Under the pieces are notes generated by a model. It saw only the letters and a list, made by a program, of their open reading frames with translations. It was not told the DNA's origin and ran no database searches. From Candidatus Heimdallarchaeota archaeon LC_3 (lineage in GTDB: Archaea > Asgardarchaeota > Heimdallarchaeia > Hodarchaeales > LC-3): DNA of 64,000 bases. This document shows positions 16,786 through 25,600 of the stretch, one piece after another. The position numbers and the translations under genes were made by a program. Where the stretch lies: assembly GCA_001940645.1 (NCBI GenBank), contig MDVS01000056.1, positions 11,559 to 75,558 on the forward strand. The letters are read 5' to 3'. Every line of letters starts with the position of its first letter. Within the stretch, counting starts at the first letter, position 1.

Positions 16786-17667
16786 ATGAAAATATTTTCA
16801 ATTTTTTTTAGATCTAAAAAAAGGAAAATAGCTACCATTTCAATATTGGCTATAGTAATAATAATTTTTATGGCCTTAGGACCTCTTTTACTAGATAATT
16901 TTTATGCAGAGATCAATGTTGATATTAATTCTATTTCCGAACCTAAACAATCCTTACGCATTGTAACATTCAATATACATCAATATTGGTCTCAAGAAGA
17001 CGCGGATCTGTTTGCTAATAAATTTCTTTCCTTATTTAAATCTATTAATCCCGATATTATAGGATTACAGGAATCTTGGGATAGTTATTCATCTAATGAG
17101 ACTTTTAATGTCGCATGGTTCGCTATTAAATTGAATATGTATTATTTAAAATTTGCAGGTTCAAATTCAAGTTATTTGCATGGATTGGGAATTTTAAGCC
17201 GATATCCTTTCATTGATTCAAATTACTTAATATTAAAAGACTCAGACACAATTTTTACTCGTACATTAATCTGGGGACAAATTACTACTCCAGTAGGAAA
17301 CATCACAGTTTTCAATACTCATTTAGATACTTTTCCTTCTCAACCTAACCAAATAAATCAAACTCGTGTTATCTATAATGTGACAAAGAACTATTCGAAT
17401 GCCATTCTGTTAGGAGATTTAAATATTCCAGATTCTCTTTTCCTTGAGTCTTATAGGTTTATTACAGAAAAATATGAAGATGCTTGGGTTGCTTCTGGAC
17501 ACAAAACATATGAAGGGAGAACATGGCCTTCAGATTTACCCCTATTACGAGTTGATTATATTCTTTTACAGGGAAGACATTGGTTGATAGTCAAGAATAC
17601 CACGCGGACTTTAGGAGATGTTTCATATTCAGATCATTTAGGTCTAACAACAGAAATAACACTTTAA
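16786..17667 (+). CDS. Membrane-anchored endonuclease/exonuclease/phosphatase family protein
   Basis: About 293 residues from ATG 16786. After a basic start comes one membrane helix (about 15-37), then a complete EEP fold. The motifs run in order: IVTFNIHQYW (Asn), IIGLQES (metal-binding Glu), GLGILSRYP, FNTHLD (catalytic His), GDLNIPD (Asp/Asn pair), RVDYIL and SDHLGL (final Asp-His). The catalytic set is complete, so the enzyme should be active as a phosphodiesterase on nucleic acid, lipid headgroups or inositol phosphates. With an N-in anchor the active domain would face outside, which favours an extracellular nuclease or sphingomyelinase-like role. The substrate cannot be told. No operon partner is evident. 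Confidence 0.85.
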   Translation: MKIFSIFFRSKKRKIATISILAIVIIIFMALGPLLLDNFYAEINVDINSISEPKQSLRIVTFNIHQYWSQEDADLFANKFLSLFKSINPDIIGLQESWDSYSSNETFNVAWFAIKLNMYYLKFAGSNSSYLHGLGILSRYPFIDSNYLILKDSDTIFTRTLIWGQITTPVGNITVFNTHLDTFPSQPNQINQTRVIYNVTKNYSNAILLGDLNIPDSLFLESYRFITEKYEDAWVASGHKTYEGRTWPSDLPLLRVDYILLQGRHWLIVKNTTRTLGDVSYSDHLGLTTEITL

Positions 17668-17798
17668 ATAAAAGTTGGCAATTCAATATCTGTCAATATT
17701 AAAATATATTTCTAATTTGTTTGTTGTAAAAATCAATCGATCTTATTAAGGTCGAATTTTAATTATTATTTCAGTTCTAATACAATCTCGAGGGAAAT

Positions 17799-18419
17799 TT
17801 GTTGGAAGAATCAATTAATTCTTATTCAGAAATTAGAATAATGAGCAAAATGACAAAGGAAGAGGTAGCTAAAAAGATTTTAAATTGGAAAACGAATGAC
17901 TCCTTTGGTATACACTATAATTTCTACAATAAAGGGTATTCTACACTTTTATGGGATAAAGGTAGTTTGTTCTCAGGTTCGAAGTTCATTCTCATTAATT
18001 ATGAACAAATTAACCATGAAGAGGTCCAATTAGTTTTTCGTGCAGGAATAATAGCACAATTATCCTTATTTTTATACAACCGGATGCCTTTAAATCTTGA
18101 AAATGGGTTAGTTGGATTATTACTACGTCGAAAGACTTTGACACATTTTAAAAGTCTTCTTACCTATTTTGAGGTCGATCTAAATGAAACTCCAATAAAA
18201 CACATTAAAAAAAGAGGTAACACTCTGAAAGCAATATTTGGGGCAATATTTGATTATTTACTGGTAATTTTATTTATTTTCCTTCCCTTAGGATTTGGAT
18301 CAATACTTCTAATTTTTGGAGAATTCGCTTTTGGGATTTTTTTAATTCTAATGGGTTCTATTTTTGTTATAATATATTTACGAAGATTGCTGAATTTGAA
18401 AAAGCCATTAATTCTGTAA
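17799..18419 (+). CDS. Hypothetical protein with C-terminal membrane hairpin
   Basis: The frame opens at TTG 17799/17802, with GAGGGA upstream. ATG 17841 (MSKMTKEEV) is an alternative. The first 150 residues are soluble and mixed, and two long hydrophobic helices lie near the end (about 150-195) before a basic tail. This resembles a soluble domain tethered on the cytoplasmic side. No family is recognised. Confidence 0.5.
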   Translation: MLEESINSYSEIRIMSKMTKEEVAKKILNWKTNDSFGIHYNFYNKGYSTLLWDKGSLFSGSKFILINYEQINHEEVQLVFRAGIIAQLSLFLYNRMPLNLENGLVGLLLRRKTLTHFKSLLTYFEVDLNETPIKHIKKRGNTLKAIFGAIFDYLLVILFIFLPLGFGSILLIFGEFAFGIFLILMGSIFVIIYLRRLLNLKKPLIL

Positions 18420-18776
18420 AACTAATCATTGATAATGATAAACACCATTCTTGAAATTATTGCATTAGTATGAATATATAAAAAGAAATTTATTAAATTA
18501 ATTAGTCTATAGAATTCAAAAACCTCAAGCCCAAATTCATTTGTTAACTCCTATACATCTATCTATCAAATTAGATATTATTTGTTATTTAACGGGATAA
18601 TAATTATAAAAAAAAATAGTTACAATTACCTGTCCACAAATGAATTTAATTAAAGAAAAACAGATCACCACAGCTATGACTATTCTTTACGAGATGTGAT
18701 AAAAAATAATAAACCAATTTATGAAGGTATTTATAAATTAGTAAACTGACCTAAAACTCATTAAAGGTAATAAATA
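18420..18776. other. Intergenic with a short coding relic
   Basis: No intact gene. A 28-residue frame ending in TGA near 18750 (SYDYSLRDVIKNNKP, then YEGIYKLVN) looks protein-like but has no start and is too short to assign. AAAGGTAAT near 18764 is the ribosome binding site of the next gene. Confidence 0.25.
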
Positions 18777-19991
18777 TTGATAATTACTCCCCAAAATATT
18801 TCATCTAGGTATCAAGCAATAACAGCTCTGACATATGTGTTAAAAAATCATGTTGATTCCTTTTCAATTGAATCTAATGATTATTCTGGTAGCAAATTCT
18901 TTAAGAACAGTGAAATTGTTGGAATTGGAGAAGCTAAAAAATATTCAAGAAATTGGGGTTTAAAGCCCCTCTTCTTCAAAAAAGCAAATGAAAATTACAA
19001 ATCTGGACCGTTTCTTCAACTATGGAATAGAATAAGTCAATATGATAAATATGAATTCATAGTTCCCATTTTTTTTACTTCTAGCGGTTTTATAAAAAGT
19101 GATGAAAGAATAAAAGCTCAAGAAGACTATTTAAAAATCAATATAGAAAGTATTAAAGATGATTTATTAGAAATAAGAGAAGAAATGGTAAATAATGAAT
19201 ATTTAAGTTCAAAAATCAAAAATATTGACTTATTTAGAGAATATTTTATTGATTTTTTAAAAAATATTATTATTTATAAATGGTCTCTTGTTCAGGTCGA
19301 ATATGACTTAAACAAACTGATATATGATAGGTTTGGGATAATAGGAAAACGAATTTACATAGATAGAATACATAATTTCCTCAATAAAAGAGAAACTGAT
19401 GATAAAATTAATATTAGAGATATTATTCGTCTTTTAGATCCTCATAAGCCTTATATTGAAGCTCAGTATGAACTGAAAGAAGAATACAACTTACTCATCA
19501 GAGATTGGAAAGAAAACAGATTTAAAATTTTTTCAAATTTCGAAATATTTATCAAAAAGTTGCTTTTTCAAGAGGGATGGGAATTGCTACCAAATGTTAG
19601 AGGCAAACTTGGAGAAAATGATGGATCAATTTTTTTTGAAGGAAGAAGCTATATTTTAGAGTGTAGGGCACATCGTAACCAAATAAAAAGTTCTGAAATA
19701 GCAGATTTTCATTTTAAGGTCAAAAAATCTTATGATAATACATTCGGTCTCTTCATTAGCTTTTCGGAATTTTCTACACAAGCAAAAAACTATTTCGATG
19801 AATCGATGAAAATAATAGCATTAGAAAGAATAGATTTAGAATACGTACTTGATAGTGAAATTATCAGTCTTACTAGAATTATTGAATTAAAAAAGTGGTT
19901 GGGTTCATCATCTAACAAAGGCTTTATTTCTTTAAATAATCTAATAGAAATGGAATTAATTCCAAAGAATTTAAATGAAACAACTAGTTAA
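18777..19991 (+). CDS. Protein with two PD-(D/E)XK-like nuclease regions
   Basis: The 404-residue protein starts at TTG 18777. Its N-terminal 110 residues contain IVGIGEAKKYSRNWGL, where Glu52-x-Lys54 fits the second half of a PD-(D/E)XK core. The C-terminal 140 residues are Mrr/restriction-endonuclease-like: FIKKLLFQEGWELLPN, then an Asn-Asp-Gly strand, then YILECRAHRNQI, then GLFISFSEFSTQA. The last is the usual GlfiS-t-a helix of this family, and its motif has Arg where Lys is usual (ECR). A charged helical linker joins the two. It is followed three bases later by a small HEPN-like gene, and the pair resembles a defence or toxin module. Whether either nuclease region is active is uncertain. 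Confidence 0.6.
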   Translation: MIITPQNISSRYQAITALTYVLKNHVDSFSIESNDYSGSKFFKNSEIVGIGEAKKYSRNWGLKPLFFKKANENYKSGPFLQLWNRISQYDKYEFIVPIFFTSSGFIKSDERIKAQEDYLKINIESIKDDLLEIREEMVNNEYLSSKIKNIDLFREYFIDFLKNIIIYKWSLVQVEYDLNKLIYDRFGIIGKRIYIDRIHNFLNKRETDDKINIRDIIRLLDPHKPYIEAQYELKEEYNLLIRDWKENRFKIFSNFEIFIKKLLFQEGWELLPNVRGKLGENDGSIFFEGRSYILECRAHRNQIKSSEIADFHFKVKKSYDNTFGLFISFSEFSTQAKNYFDESMKIIALERIDLEYVLDSEIISLTRIIELKKWLGSSSNKGFISLNNLIEMELIPKNLNETTS

Positions 19992-19994
19992 TTC

Positions 19995-20252
19995 ATGTCG
20001 AATGGGATATTAAATAATCTTTCTATCGCCGATTATTCTCAAATTATTAACAAATTCAAAGGAGATTTCAGTAATAGTCTAAATGAAGATATTGGTGAAA
20101 TTATAATTCACTTAAAACTTTGGGTAAATCATGGAAGAAATCCTTTAATGCATTCAAGACTGATTACTGTGAGAAAATATCAGACGACAATTTCGGCTAT
20201 TAAATTTATAGAAATGTGGATTAAAAATCAATTAGTTATTAATAAATCCTAG
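19995..20252 (+). CDS. Small HEPN-like protein partnered with the double nuclease
   Basis: This 85-residue helical protein contains RNPLMH at 48-53, an exact RNxxxH motif, the RNase signature of HEPN domains, inside WVNHGRNPLMHSRL. HEPN proteins commonly act as RNases or as antitoxin-associated toxins and are enriched next to restriction-type genes. It starts at ATG 19995, three bases after the preceding stop, so the two are almost certainly coupled. At 85 residues it is short for HEPN (about 110-130), so the fold assignment is moderate. Confidence 0.5.
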   Translation: MSNGILNNLSIADYSQIINKFKGDFSNSLNEDIGEIIIHLKLWVNHGRNPLMHSRLITVRKYQTTISAIKFIEMWIKNQLVINKS

Positions 20253-20326
20253 AATTTGGATAGGAATGTCCAGATGGCTTTTTTTGGATAAATATCAAAC
20301 TCACAAAGACAATTACTCTCAACGAG

Positions 20327-20758
20327 TTAGGGATCAGGAGGAGGAGGTAAGTTATGGGCTAAAACATACCAATTATATCTTTTAACATGACTATATGCTC
20401 TCTCTCCAATTACAATATTTAATGGAATAAAGAAAATAGCTAATGGCGAGAAATTAAATAATAATAATAAAGCAATAAAAAAAATTACTGGATCAACTAG
20501 AAGAAATATTAACAATGCGTCTGATTTCTTACCCACATACCAGTGTCCTATTCCTGGGATTAATATAGAAGAAAAAAATTCAATCCAAGGCGACTTGAGT
20601 TCTCTAACATAATATTTACTATATTTACGAAGTTGTGATGTTTTTTGAACATCATTTATGGGTGATTTTCGAATATCAGTCGCAGAATAGGGATGTAAAC
20701 TTGTCACTTCTTTATTACTCGTTTTTCTAATCGTTTTTGTAGAATATTTGCTCCACAA
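20327..20758 (-). CDS. TM2-like membrane protein, N-terminal zinc ribbon frameshifted
   Basis: The 143-residue frame has a basic Ser/Thr-rich start. It then has a membrane pair with IPGIGHWYVGKKSDALLIFLL, typical of TM2-type small membrane proteins (P-G-x-G-x-x-Y/F-x-G), and ends in a Pro-rich tail. Immediately upstream on the same strand, in a different frame (about 20750-20815), lies FSPDCGFEVHDAEYCPNCGAN, the zinc ribbon that usually precedes such membrane domains. A frameshift near 20700-20750 therefore appears to have split a zinc-ribbon/TM2 protein. The apparent TTG start at 20758 is probably not the original one. Confidence 0.5.
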   Translation of the reverse strand: MWSKYSTKTIRKTSNKEVTSLHPYSATDIRKSPINDVQKTSQLRKYSKYYVRELKSPWIEFFSSILIPGIGHWYVGKKSDALLIFLLVDPVIFFIALLLLFNFSPLAIFFIPLNIVIGERAYSHVKRYNWYVLAHNLPPPPDP

Positions 20759-20778
20759 TTAGGACAATATTCAGCATC

Positions 20779-20919
20779 ATGGACCTCAAATCCACAATCA
20801 GGACTGAAAAATTAGAAACGATATTAAGGGAACAATTAGAGAAACAAGAGAAAAGGATCGAACAATTAGAGTATGAAATAACTCAATTAAAAGAATATTT
20901 GAAGGAAAAAAATATTTAA
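20779..20919 (+). CDS. Small coiled-coil peptide
   Basis: A 46-residue frame from ATG 20779 to TAA 20919 is almost one continuous amphipathic helix (LREQLEKQEKRIEQLE and onward), highly charged. It lies antisense to the zinc-ribbon relic of the neighbouring minus-strand gene, so only one of the two can be original coding sequence here. Helix periodicity favours a real peptide or the tail of a lost gene. Confidence 0.3.
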   Translation: MDLKSTIRTEKLETILREQLEKQEKRIEQLEYEITQLKEYLKEKNI

Positions 20920-20979
20920 TTGTTAATGAATAATCTTCTCAATGCATTTAGTACAAATAAAATCTCCTTCTATATTGAT

Positions 20980-21261
20980 TTATTCTTTTAGGAGTTCTTT
21001 TAATGATTCCACTTTTGCTTTCGCTTCCCATCTCTCTAATTTCAATTCTAGACTTTGTTTCAACAGTTCTGTGACTCCTTGTATAGTATCCTCTCCTTCT
21101 AGTTCTCCTTCTGCAACTATTTGGTACTCTTTTATCTCGTTTTCTCCAATATTAATTTTTTTCCCTACTAAGACACTAATCTTTTTAACTTTCAATGGTA
21201 CCACATTTTGATGATTTTGACAAATAAGATTAAAGTAGAACAAAATTTGATATAACAGCAA
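20980..21261 (-). CDS. Small hypothetical protein
   Basis: The 93-residue frame has a beta-like start (VPLKVKKISVLVG, YQIVAEGELEGED) and a helical, Glu/Leu/Lys-rich end (VTELLKQSLELKLERWEAK). A GTG within the frame, at VPLKV, may be the true start, giving about 73 residues. No family is recognised. The plus-strand frame over the same bases looks like its shadow. Confidence 0.4.
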   Translation of the reverse strand: MLLYQILFYFNLICQNHQNVVPLKVKKISVLVGKKINIGENEIKEYQIVAEGELEGEDTIQGVTELLKQSLELKLERWEAKAKVESLKELLKE

Positions 21262-21316
21262 TAAAAAATATAATTAATTTCCTGATGAGCAAATCATTAT
21301 TCATCGAACTCTATTT

Positions 21317-22162
21317 TTAATCCAATTGATTTTTGGACTTTTCTTGACATTCCTCTTTGTCGCAAACTCCTTTACTATCGGGAACAATTACTTTTTCTCG
21401 ACAAATAACACATATTCTAAATGGATCGTATTTCTCGTACACTCCTTCCCTGATATAAACGTTCAAGGATTCTATTATCTTTGCTTCTAACTCACCGGTA
21501 AGGTACAATGGTTTTCGTATTAATTCAATATTGTCTGATGTATTTAACAAGCCTAATTTAGCTTTAGTTAGTAATTTTGGAATATTTTTCGGTGTAGAAT
21601 CATTAAACATTTTTTTGAATTGTTTATTGATATTTTCAAAATCAAAATTAGAGAATGATTTAAATTCAGTTTTCCCATAAAAATAAGAAAATTGCTTATA
21701 AAAATTCAAAAAAGTCCAAACATATCTTTTTTCATTTAGGGAAAGATTTAATATTGAATTCAAAACATTGGTATTAAATAAGTATCTGTAATGGTGTATT
21801 ATCTCTAATGCATAACGATTCAAATTGTTATAATGTAATTTTGATCCTGGTCTTGTAGGATACTCTGCTATTTTGTGCAGACCTGTTACCATATCAATAT
21901 CATATAATGATACAGCTTTTGTGAGAAAATCTTCAATTATTTTCAAATCAGATGTAGTTAAATCATATCTTATGGCTAAATTGAGTTCTATATATTTCCA
22001 TAGATCAGATCGAGATACTTTATTATCAATGAAAATACTAGTATAGTTAAAATAGGTCCTATCAAATAATAGATAGATCGAATCAATTAGAGGAAGAGTA
22101 CTAATATCATTTCCTCTTATAAAATCAAGAACTAATTCATTAATTTCTTTCAAATTTTTCAT
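21317..22162 (-). CDS. Hypothetical protein with C-terminal zinc motif
   Basis: The 281-residue protein is largely helical and rich in Asn, Tyr and Leu. Its C-terminus holds CVICREKV followed by CDKEEC, a C-x2-C...C-x4-C treble-clef-like site. No membrane segments. It starts at ATG 22162. Function is not recognised. It sits upstream of the small gene at 20980 on the same strand. Confidence 0.55.
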   Translation of the reverse strand: MKNLKEINELVLDFIRGNDISTLPLIDSIYLLFDRTYFNYTSIFIDNKVSRSDLWKYIELNLAIRYDLTTSDLKIIEDFLTKAVSLYDIDMVTGLHKIAEYPTRPGSKLHYNNLNRYALEIIHHYRYLFNTNVLNSILNLSLNEKRYVWTFLNFYKQFSYFYGKTEFKSFSNFDFENINKQFKKMFNDSTPKNIPKLLTKAKLGLLNTSDNIELIRKPLYLTGELEAKIIESLNVYIREGVYEKYDPFRICVICREKVIVPDSKGVCDKEECQEKSKNQLD

Positions 22163-22368
22163 CGTCCTGGTGCGGTTTTCCTTTTTTTCTTCTATTTTTA
22201 CAAATTTTCACCACAATAGGTATAAAAATATTTAGACTTGGAACTTTTAATCTGGTTAAATAATCAATATTTTTAAATTTCAATAACTTAGTCATAATGA
22301 TATCGATACCAAAATCAATTAAATTGTGTTGATACTCCAGAGTATAAATTAAAGAGGTTTGATAAGAT

Positions 22369-22479
22369 TTGCTTTATCAAGAATTGGATAAAATTGTAAA
22401 TGAGTTAATTACCGAAGCTAAAGCTCTTGGTTTCAAATATCATTATGAATTAGCACTCCCCCATCTCTCTTTCTTTTAA
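22369..22479 (+). CDS. Short helical frame, possibly a relic
   Basis: TTG 22369, with AGAGG upstream, opens a 36-residue frame (LYQELDKIVNELITEAKALG and onward) that has clear helical protein character. It is too short to assign. It may be a small gene or the remains of one. Confidence 0.2.
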   Translation: MLYQELDKIVNELITEAKALGFKYHYELALPHLSFF

Positions 22480-22563
22480 CTCTTATGAAAATTCACATCT
22501 TCTTTATTTATTATTTAATTGTCAGGAATTGGGAATACAATTTATATAATTGAAATTACTTAA

Positions 22564-22790
22564 TTAATAGGAATCAAAATAAAAGATGATTTCTTCATCA
22601 GGCCAGAGGTTAGAAAAATTTCCTATTGCTTTTAAGAATGTATCATAATATGGGTCTATAAATGAGTTCCCTTCTAATTTAAGAGTTTCTAGTTTAGTAA
22701 GTTTAAGAATACTCTTTGGAAGATGAGTAAGTTGATTATTACTTAGATCTAATCTCCATAGATTCTCTAACTGTCCAATTGATTCTATAA
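22564..22790 (-). pseudogene. Leucine-rich repeat gene fragment
   Basis: Minus-strand translation gives ESIGQLENLWRLDLSNNQL, then THLPKSILKLTKLETLKLEG, two LRRs of the same 23-residue type as the protein at 4200-6089. A short C-terminal tail ending DEEIIFYFDSY and a TAA at 22564 follow. There is no start and no further repeats upstream, so this is the 3' end of a lost LRR gene. Confidence 0.55.
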
Positions 22791-22898
22791 TATAAGAATA
22801 TATTTTATAAAAAAATTGATTGATCTTAAGAAATAATTATCCTAAATCTTAAGTATAGTTAGAGAGTTATAAATGCTGATAATGGATGAGGATGTTAT

Positions 22899-23294
22899 AT
22901 GGTAGAGTTAAAAAAAATTAAGATAAACCAAATTCTGAATTTTCTTGAAAAAACTCTCAGAAAAAGAAATTCACATACCCAAATTTGTAAAATAATAGAA
23001 AAAGGAAAAACAATTGGACAAATATCTTTTGACTTCATGGATTCCAATCCGGTCTTTTTTTATGTTGATAGGCTTATAATTGAAGAGAAGTTTCGAGGAA
23101 TGGGATACGCAACGCGTATTCTGGAAGAAATCAAGAAATTCTCAGATCAATCTGGGATAAAATTAGAACTTTCAACACCCATATCTAATACTAGAGAACA
23201 AAATATAAAATTGGTCAATTTTTATAAGAAATTTGGATTTGAAATATCAGAACAAATTCACGATCGACACAAAATGGAATACTATCCTCGATAA
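22899..23294 (+). CDS. GNAT-family N-acetyltransferase
   Basis: The 131-residue protein contains the acetyl-CoA binding motif A, RGMGYATRILEEI (R/Q-x-x-G-x-G/A) at about 66-78, preceded by a beta strand FYVDRLIIEEKF. It also has the C-terminal motif B segment NFYKKFGFE. The family transfers an acetyl group from acetyl-CoA to an amine on a protein, antibiotic or small metabolite, and the substrate cannot be inferred. It starts at ATG 22899 (preceded by GAGGATG) and stands alone. Confidence 0.8.
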   Translation: MVELKKIKINQILNFLEKTLRKRNSHTQICKIIEKGKTIGQISFDFMDSNPVFFYVDRLIIEEKFRGMGYATRILEEIKKFSDQSGIKLELSTPISNTREQNIKLVNFYKKFGFEISEQIHDRHKMEYYPR

Positions 23295-23427
23295 TCGTTC
23301 CAAACGTTGATAAAAATCAATTGGAGACTGAGATACTTTAAATCTACCAACAGATAATCATAGAACTGAAGTAATAAAGTCTGATTTACGAAAGATGATC
23401 TTTTTTTTTATTTGTCGGTATTGTAGA

Positions 23428-24534
23428 CTAATCACGCAAGAAATCTGAGTGAAACTTGTAATAAATAGTTTCAAAATTAATTTTATCATTGTTTGTTGGA
23501 TTTTTCCATATTATAGTCTTTTCTCTTTCTTGAATGTTCGGTGATAACGTGATCAGTAGATTCTCATTAGTTTTTTTAACAGTTATATCTTCTGAACTTT
23601 CTGTAAAGACTCTAAAAGTTGATAAAATTAGACCTATTAATTTGGGATAGGTCTTTAGATATCCTAAAATTCTTTCCGAATAATTTTCATAGAGCGCCTT
23701 CAAGTCTTTGTCGTCTAAATCTGCATAAATTACGATAAGACCAGGATTAGAATTAATATCCAATTGCGAAATTTTTTTTACTATTTTCTCATAAATTCTA
23801 CTAATAATGTGTTTTTCATCTTTATAAACAAAATCAAAATTATTTAATAAGCTTGGTTCTCCATCATATTCTTGAGATGCGAGAAACACGTTTATGAGCC
23901 CTGGAATATTATATTCAATTAACTTAACTGATTCTTTTGATTCTTTTATCTTTCCTTCCAATTCCTTTAATATCGAATCTAAATACGCCTTCTTTTTCTT
24001 AGCTAATTGAAAAGAAACTATAGTTCCACCAATCATTACTCTGTTTTGAAAGCAAATATTTTGTAGGGAAAAGAAAAATTCATTAGCAACTTTTAGGTCT
24101 CTAGGTGGATCTAAAGACGTAACTTCTACATTAAATCGATTTAAATCTTTAGTTATAAGTAGATCTGGTGTCCTCTGATTTGATTTTTGTATGAATTCTA
24201 CTGAATATCCACCAGATTTAAATTTTAATGCTGTTTCAATTTCATAAATTACCTTACGATATTCTTCTTGGTTTCCAAATCTTTTAAATAATGCGTTAGA
24301 TCCCTTAATTTTTTCCAATAATTGAATTTTTTTAGCGAATGTAATTAACCACTTATAATTTAATTCATAAGAAGCAATAAGATGGTTGATTAGATTATGT
24401 GGACTTTTAAGATTAATTTTATTCGTCTGAATTATGGAGATTAAATATCTTACAGCTTCATATCCTTTCTTGCCTGAAGGATGGTTTATATGAGATTTCT
24501 TATGAAAATCAATTAACCAGTCATAATTATTCAT
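23428..24534 (-). CDS. PD-(D/E)XK-like nuclease candidate with ExT motif
   Basis: In this 368-residue protein the segment around residues 98-140 has the order expected for a PD-(D/E)XK core: a Glu-bearing helix (VIYEIETALKF), SVEFIQ, then TPDLLI (Pro123-Asp124), then FNVEVTSLDPP. Glu137 is followed by Thr139 where Lys is usual. The remainder is helical and charged with no other known domain. The ATG overlaps by one base the stop of a small zinc-ribbon gene (TAATG), which shows translational coupling. A divergent DUF4145-type gene lies 133 bases beyond. This context suggests a defence-type module. The Thr substitution leaves activity open. Confidence 0.5.
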   Translation of the reverse strand: MNNYDWLIDFHKKSHINHPSGKKGYEAVRYLISIIQTNKINLKSPHNLINHLIASYELNYKWLITFAKKIQLLEKIKGSNALFKRFGNQEEYRKVIYEIETALKFKSGGYSVEFIQKSNQRTPDLLITKDLNRFNVEVTSLDPPRDLKVANEFFFSLQNICFQNRVMIGGTIVSFQLAKKKKAYLDSILKELEGKIKESKESVKLIEYNIPGLINVFLASQEYDGEPSLLNNFDFVYKDEKHIISRIYEKIVKKISQLDINSNPGLIVIYADLDDKDLKALYENYSERILGYLKTYPKLIGLILSTFRVFTESSEDITVKKTNENLLITLSPNIQEREKTIIWKNPTNNDKINFETIYYKFHSDFLRD

Positions 24535-24650
24535 TATATTTCATTATATTTTATTTTTAGAATTATAAATTGGAAACGACTATAATTTGGACTTTTTACG
24601 GGTGTATGAACAATTTCTCCACATTTACTACATTTAATTCCTTCAATCAT
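24534..24650 (-). CDS. Tiny zinc-ribbon protein coupled to the nuclease-like gene
   Basis: A 38-residue frame from ATG 24650 to TAA 24534 contains KCSKCGEIV, one half of a zinc ribbon, followed by a hydrophobic/basic tail. Its TAA shares one base with the next gene's ATG (TAATG), the usual sign of reinitiation. With only one CxxC pair it would need to dimerise, or it is the remainder of a longer protein. Confidence 0.4.
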   Translation of the reverse strand: MIEGIKCSKCGEIVHTPVKSPNYSRFQFIILKIKYNEI

Positions 24651-24782
24651 AGTTAATCAACCAAATTTTTACTGAATTTAAGTTCCAATTGAAGATTATA
24701 ATTTTTCACATGACCGTAGTAAATATAATTTTAAACAAAAACTGAAATATTAAAAATAATATAATTTTTATCAGAATTAATT

Positions 24783-25424
24783 ATGGAAAATAATAAAAAT
24801 AATCCTGAACTTAAAAGCAAATCATTTATTTGTTTTCATTGTAGCACTTTAGCTCAAATGGAATGGGAAAAATTGGGAATAAAGGATGAAGAAGATTACT
24901 TTTCATCCTATACAAATTTATGGTTAGCAGAATGTGTAAATTGTAAAGAATTTTCCATTTGGTATAAGAAAAAAGTCTTGTTTCCAGACTATGTTTCACT
25001 ACAAACACCTGAACCCGATGAGGATTTACCTGATGATTTAAAAGTGGATTTCGAAGAAGCAAGAAAAATTGTTAACGATTCTCCGAGAGGAGCTTCAGCA
25101 CTATTGAGACTAGTAATTCAAAAATTAATGAAACATTTAGGAGAGAAAGGAAACAATATCAATGAGGATATAGGAAATTTAGTGAAAAATGGTTTAGATC
25201 CAGAAGTTCAGAAAGCGTCAGATATAATCCGTGTTATAGGAAATCAGTCCGTTCATCCAGGACAAATTGATATTTCTGACGATTCTGATACTGCTAAAAA
25301 ATTATTTTTAATAATTAATTATGTTGTAAAAACTATGATATCTCCCAAAAAAATAATCAAAAAATTTTACGACAATCTACCAGAATCTAATTTAAATCAG
25401 ATTAATAAAAGAGATAATAATTAA
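24783..25424 (+). CDS. DUF4145-type protein with N-terminal zinc ribbon
   Basis: The 213-residue protein begins with a zinc ribbon (CFHC near 17-20, CVNC near 51-54). It continues with a helical domain in which PDDLKVDFEEARKIV, SPRGASALLRLVIQKLMKHLG, and IIRVIGNQSVHPG follow in the order typical of DUF4145. GNxxxH in the last resembles the HEPN-type motif. DUF4145 proteins are found fused to or next to restriction enzymes and are thought to be regulatory or antiviral. It starts at ATG 24783, with a TATA-like TAAAAATA about 28 bases ahead. It is divergent from the nuclease-like pair at 23428-24650. Confidence 0.7.
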   Translation: MENNKNNPELKSKSFICFHCSTLAQMEWEKLGIKDEEDYFSSYTNLWLAECVNCKEFSIWYKKKVLFPDYVSLQTPEPDEDLPDDLKVDFEEARKIVNDSPRGASALLRLVIQKLMKHLGEKGNNINEDIGNLVKNGLDPEVQKASDIIRVIGNQSVHPGQIDISDDSDTAKKLFLIINYVVKTMISPKKIIKKFYDNLPESNLNQINKRDNN

Positions 25425-25600
25425 ATAGACCTGTATAAATTATAAGAATATACACTAAAATTTGTTAAATTAGACGGTTATCTACTACTTTTTTATAAAA
25501 ATTTACGCTATTATAAAACAAAATCATTTTTATTTTTCATTAAGTAATAGTATTTCCGGAATAAAAATAATTATTAATATAATAAAGGGGTCTTAATCAC

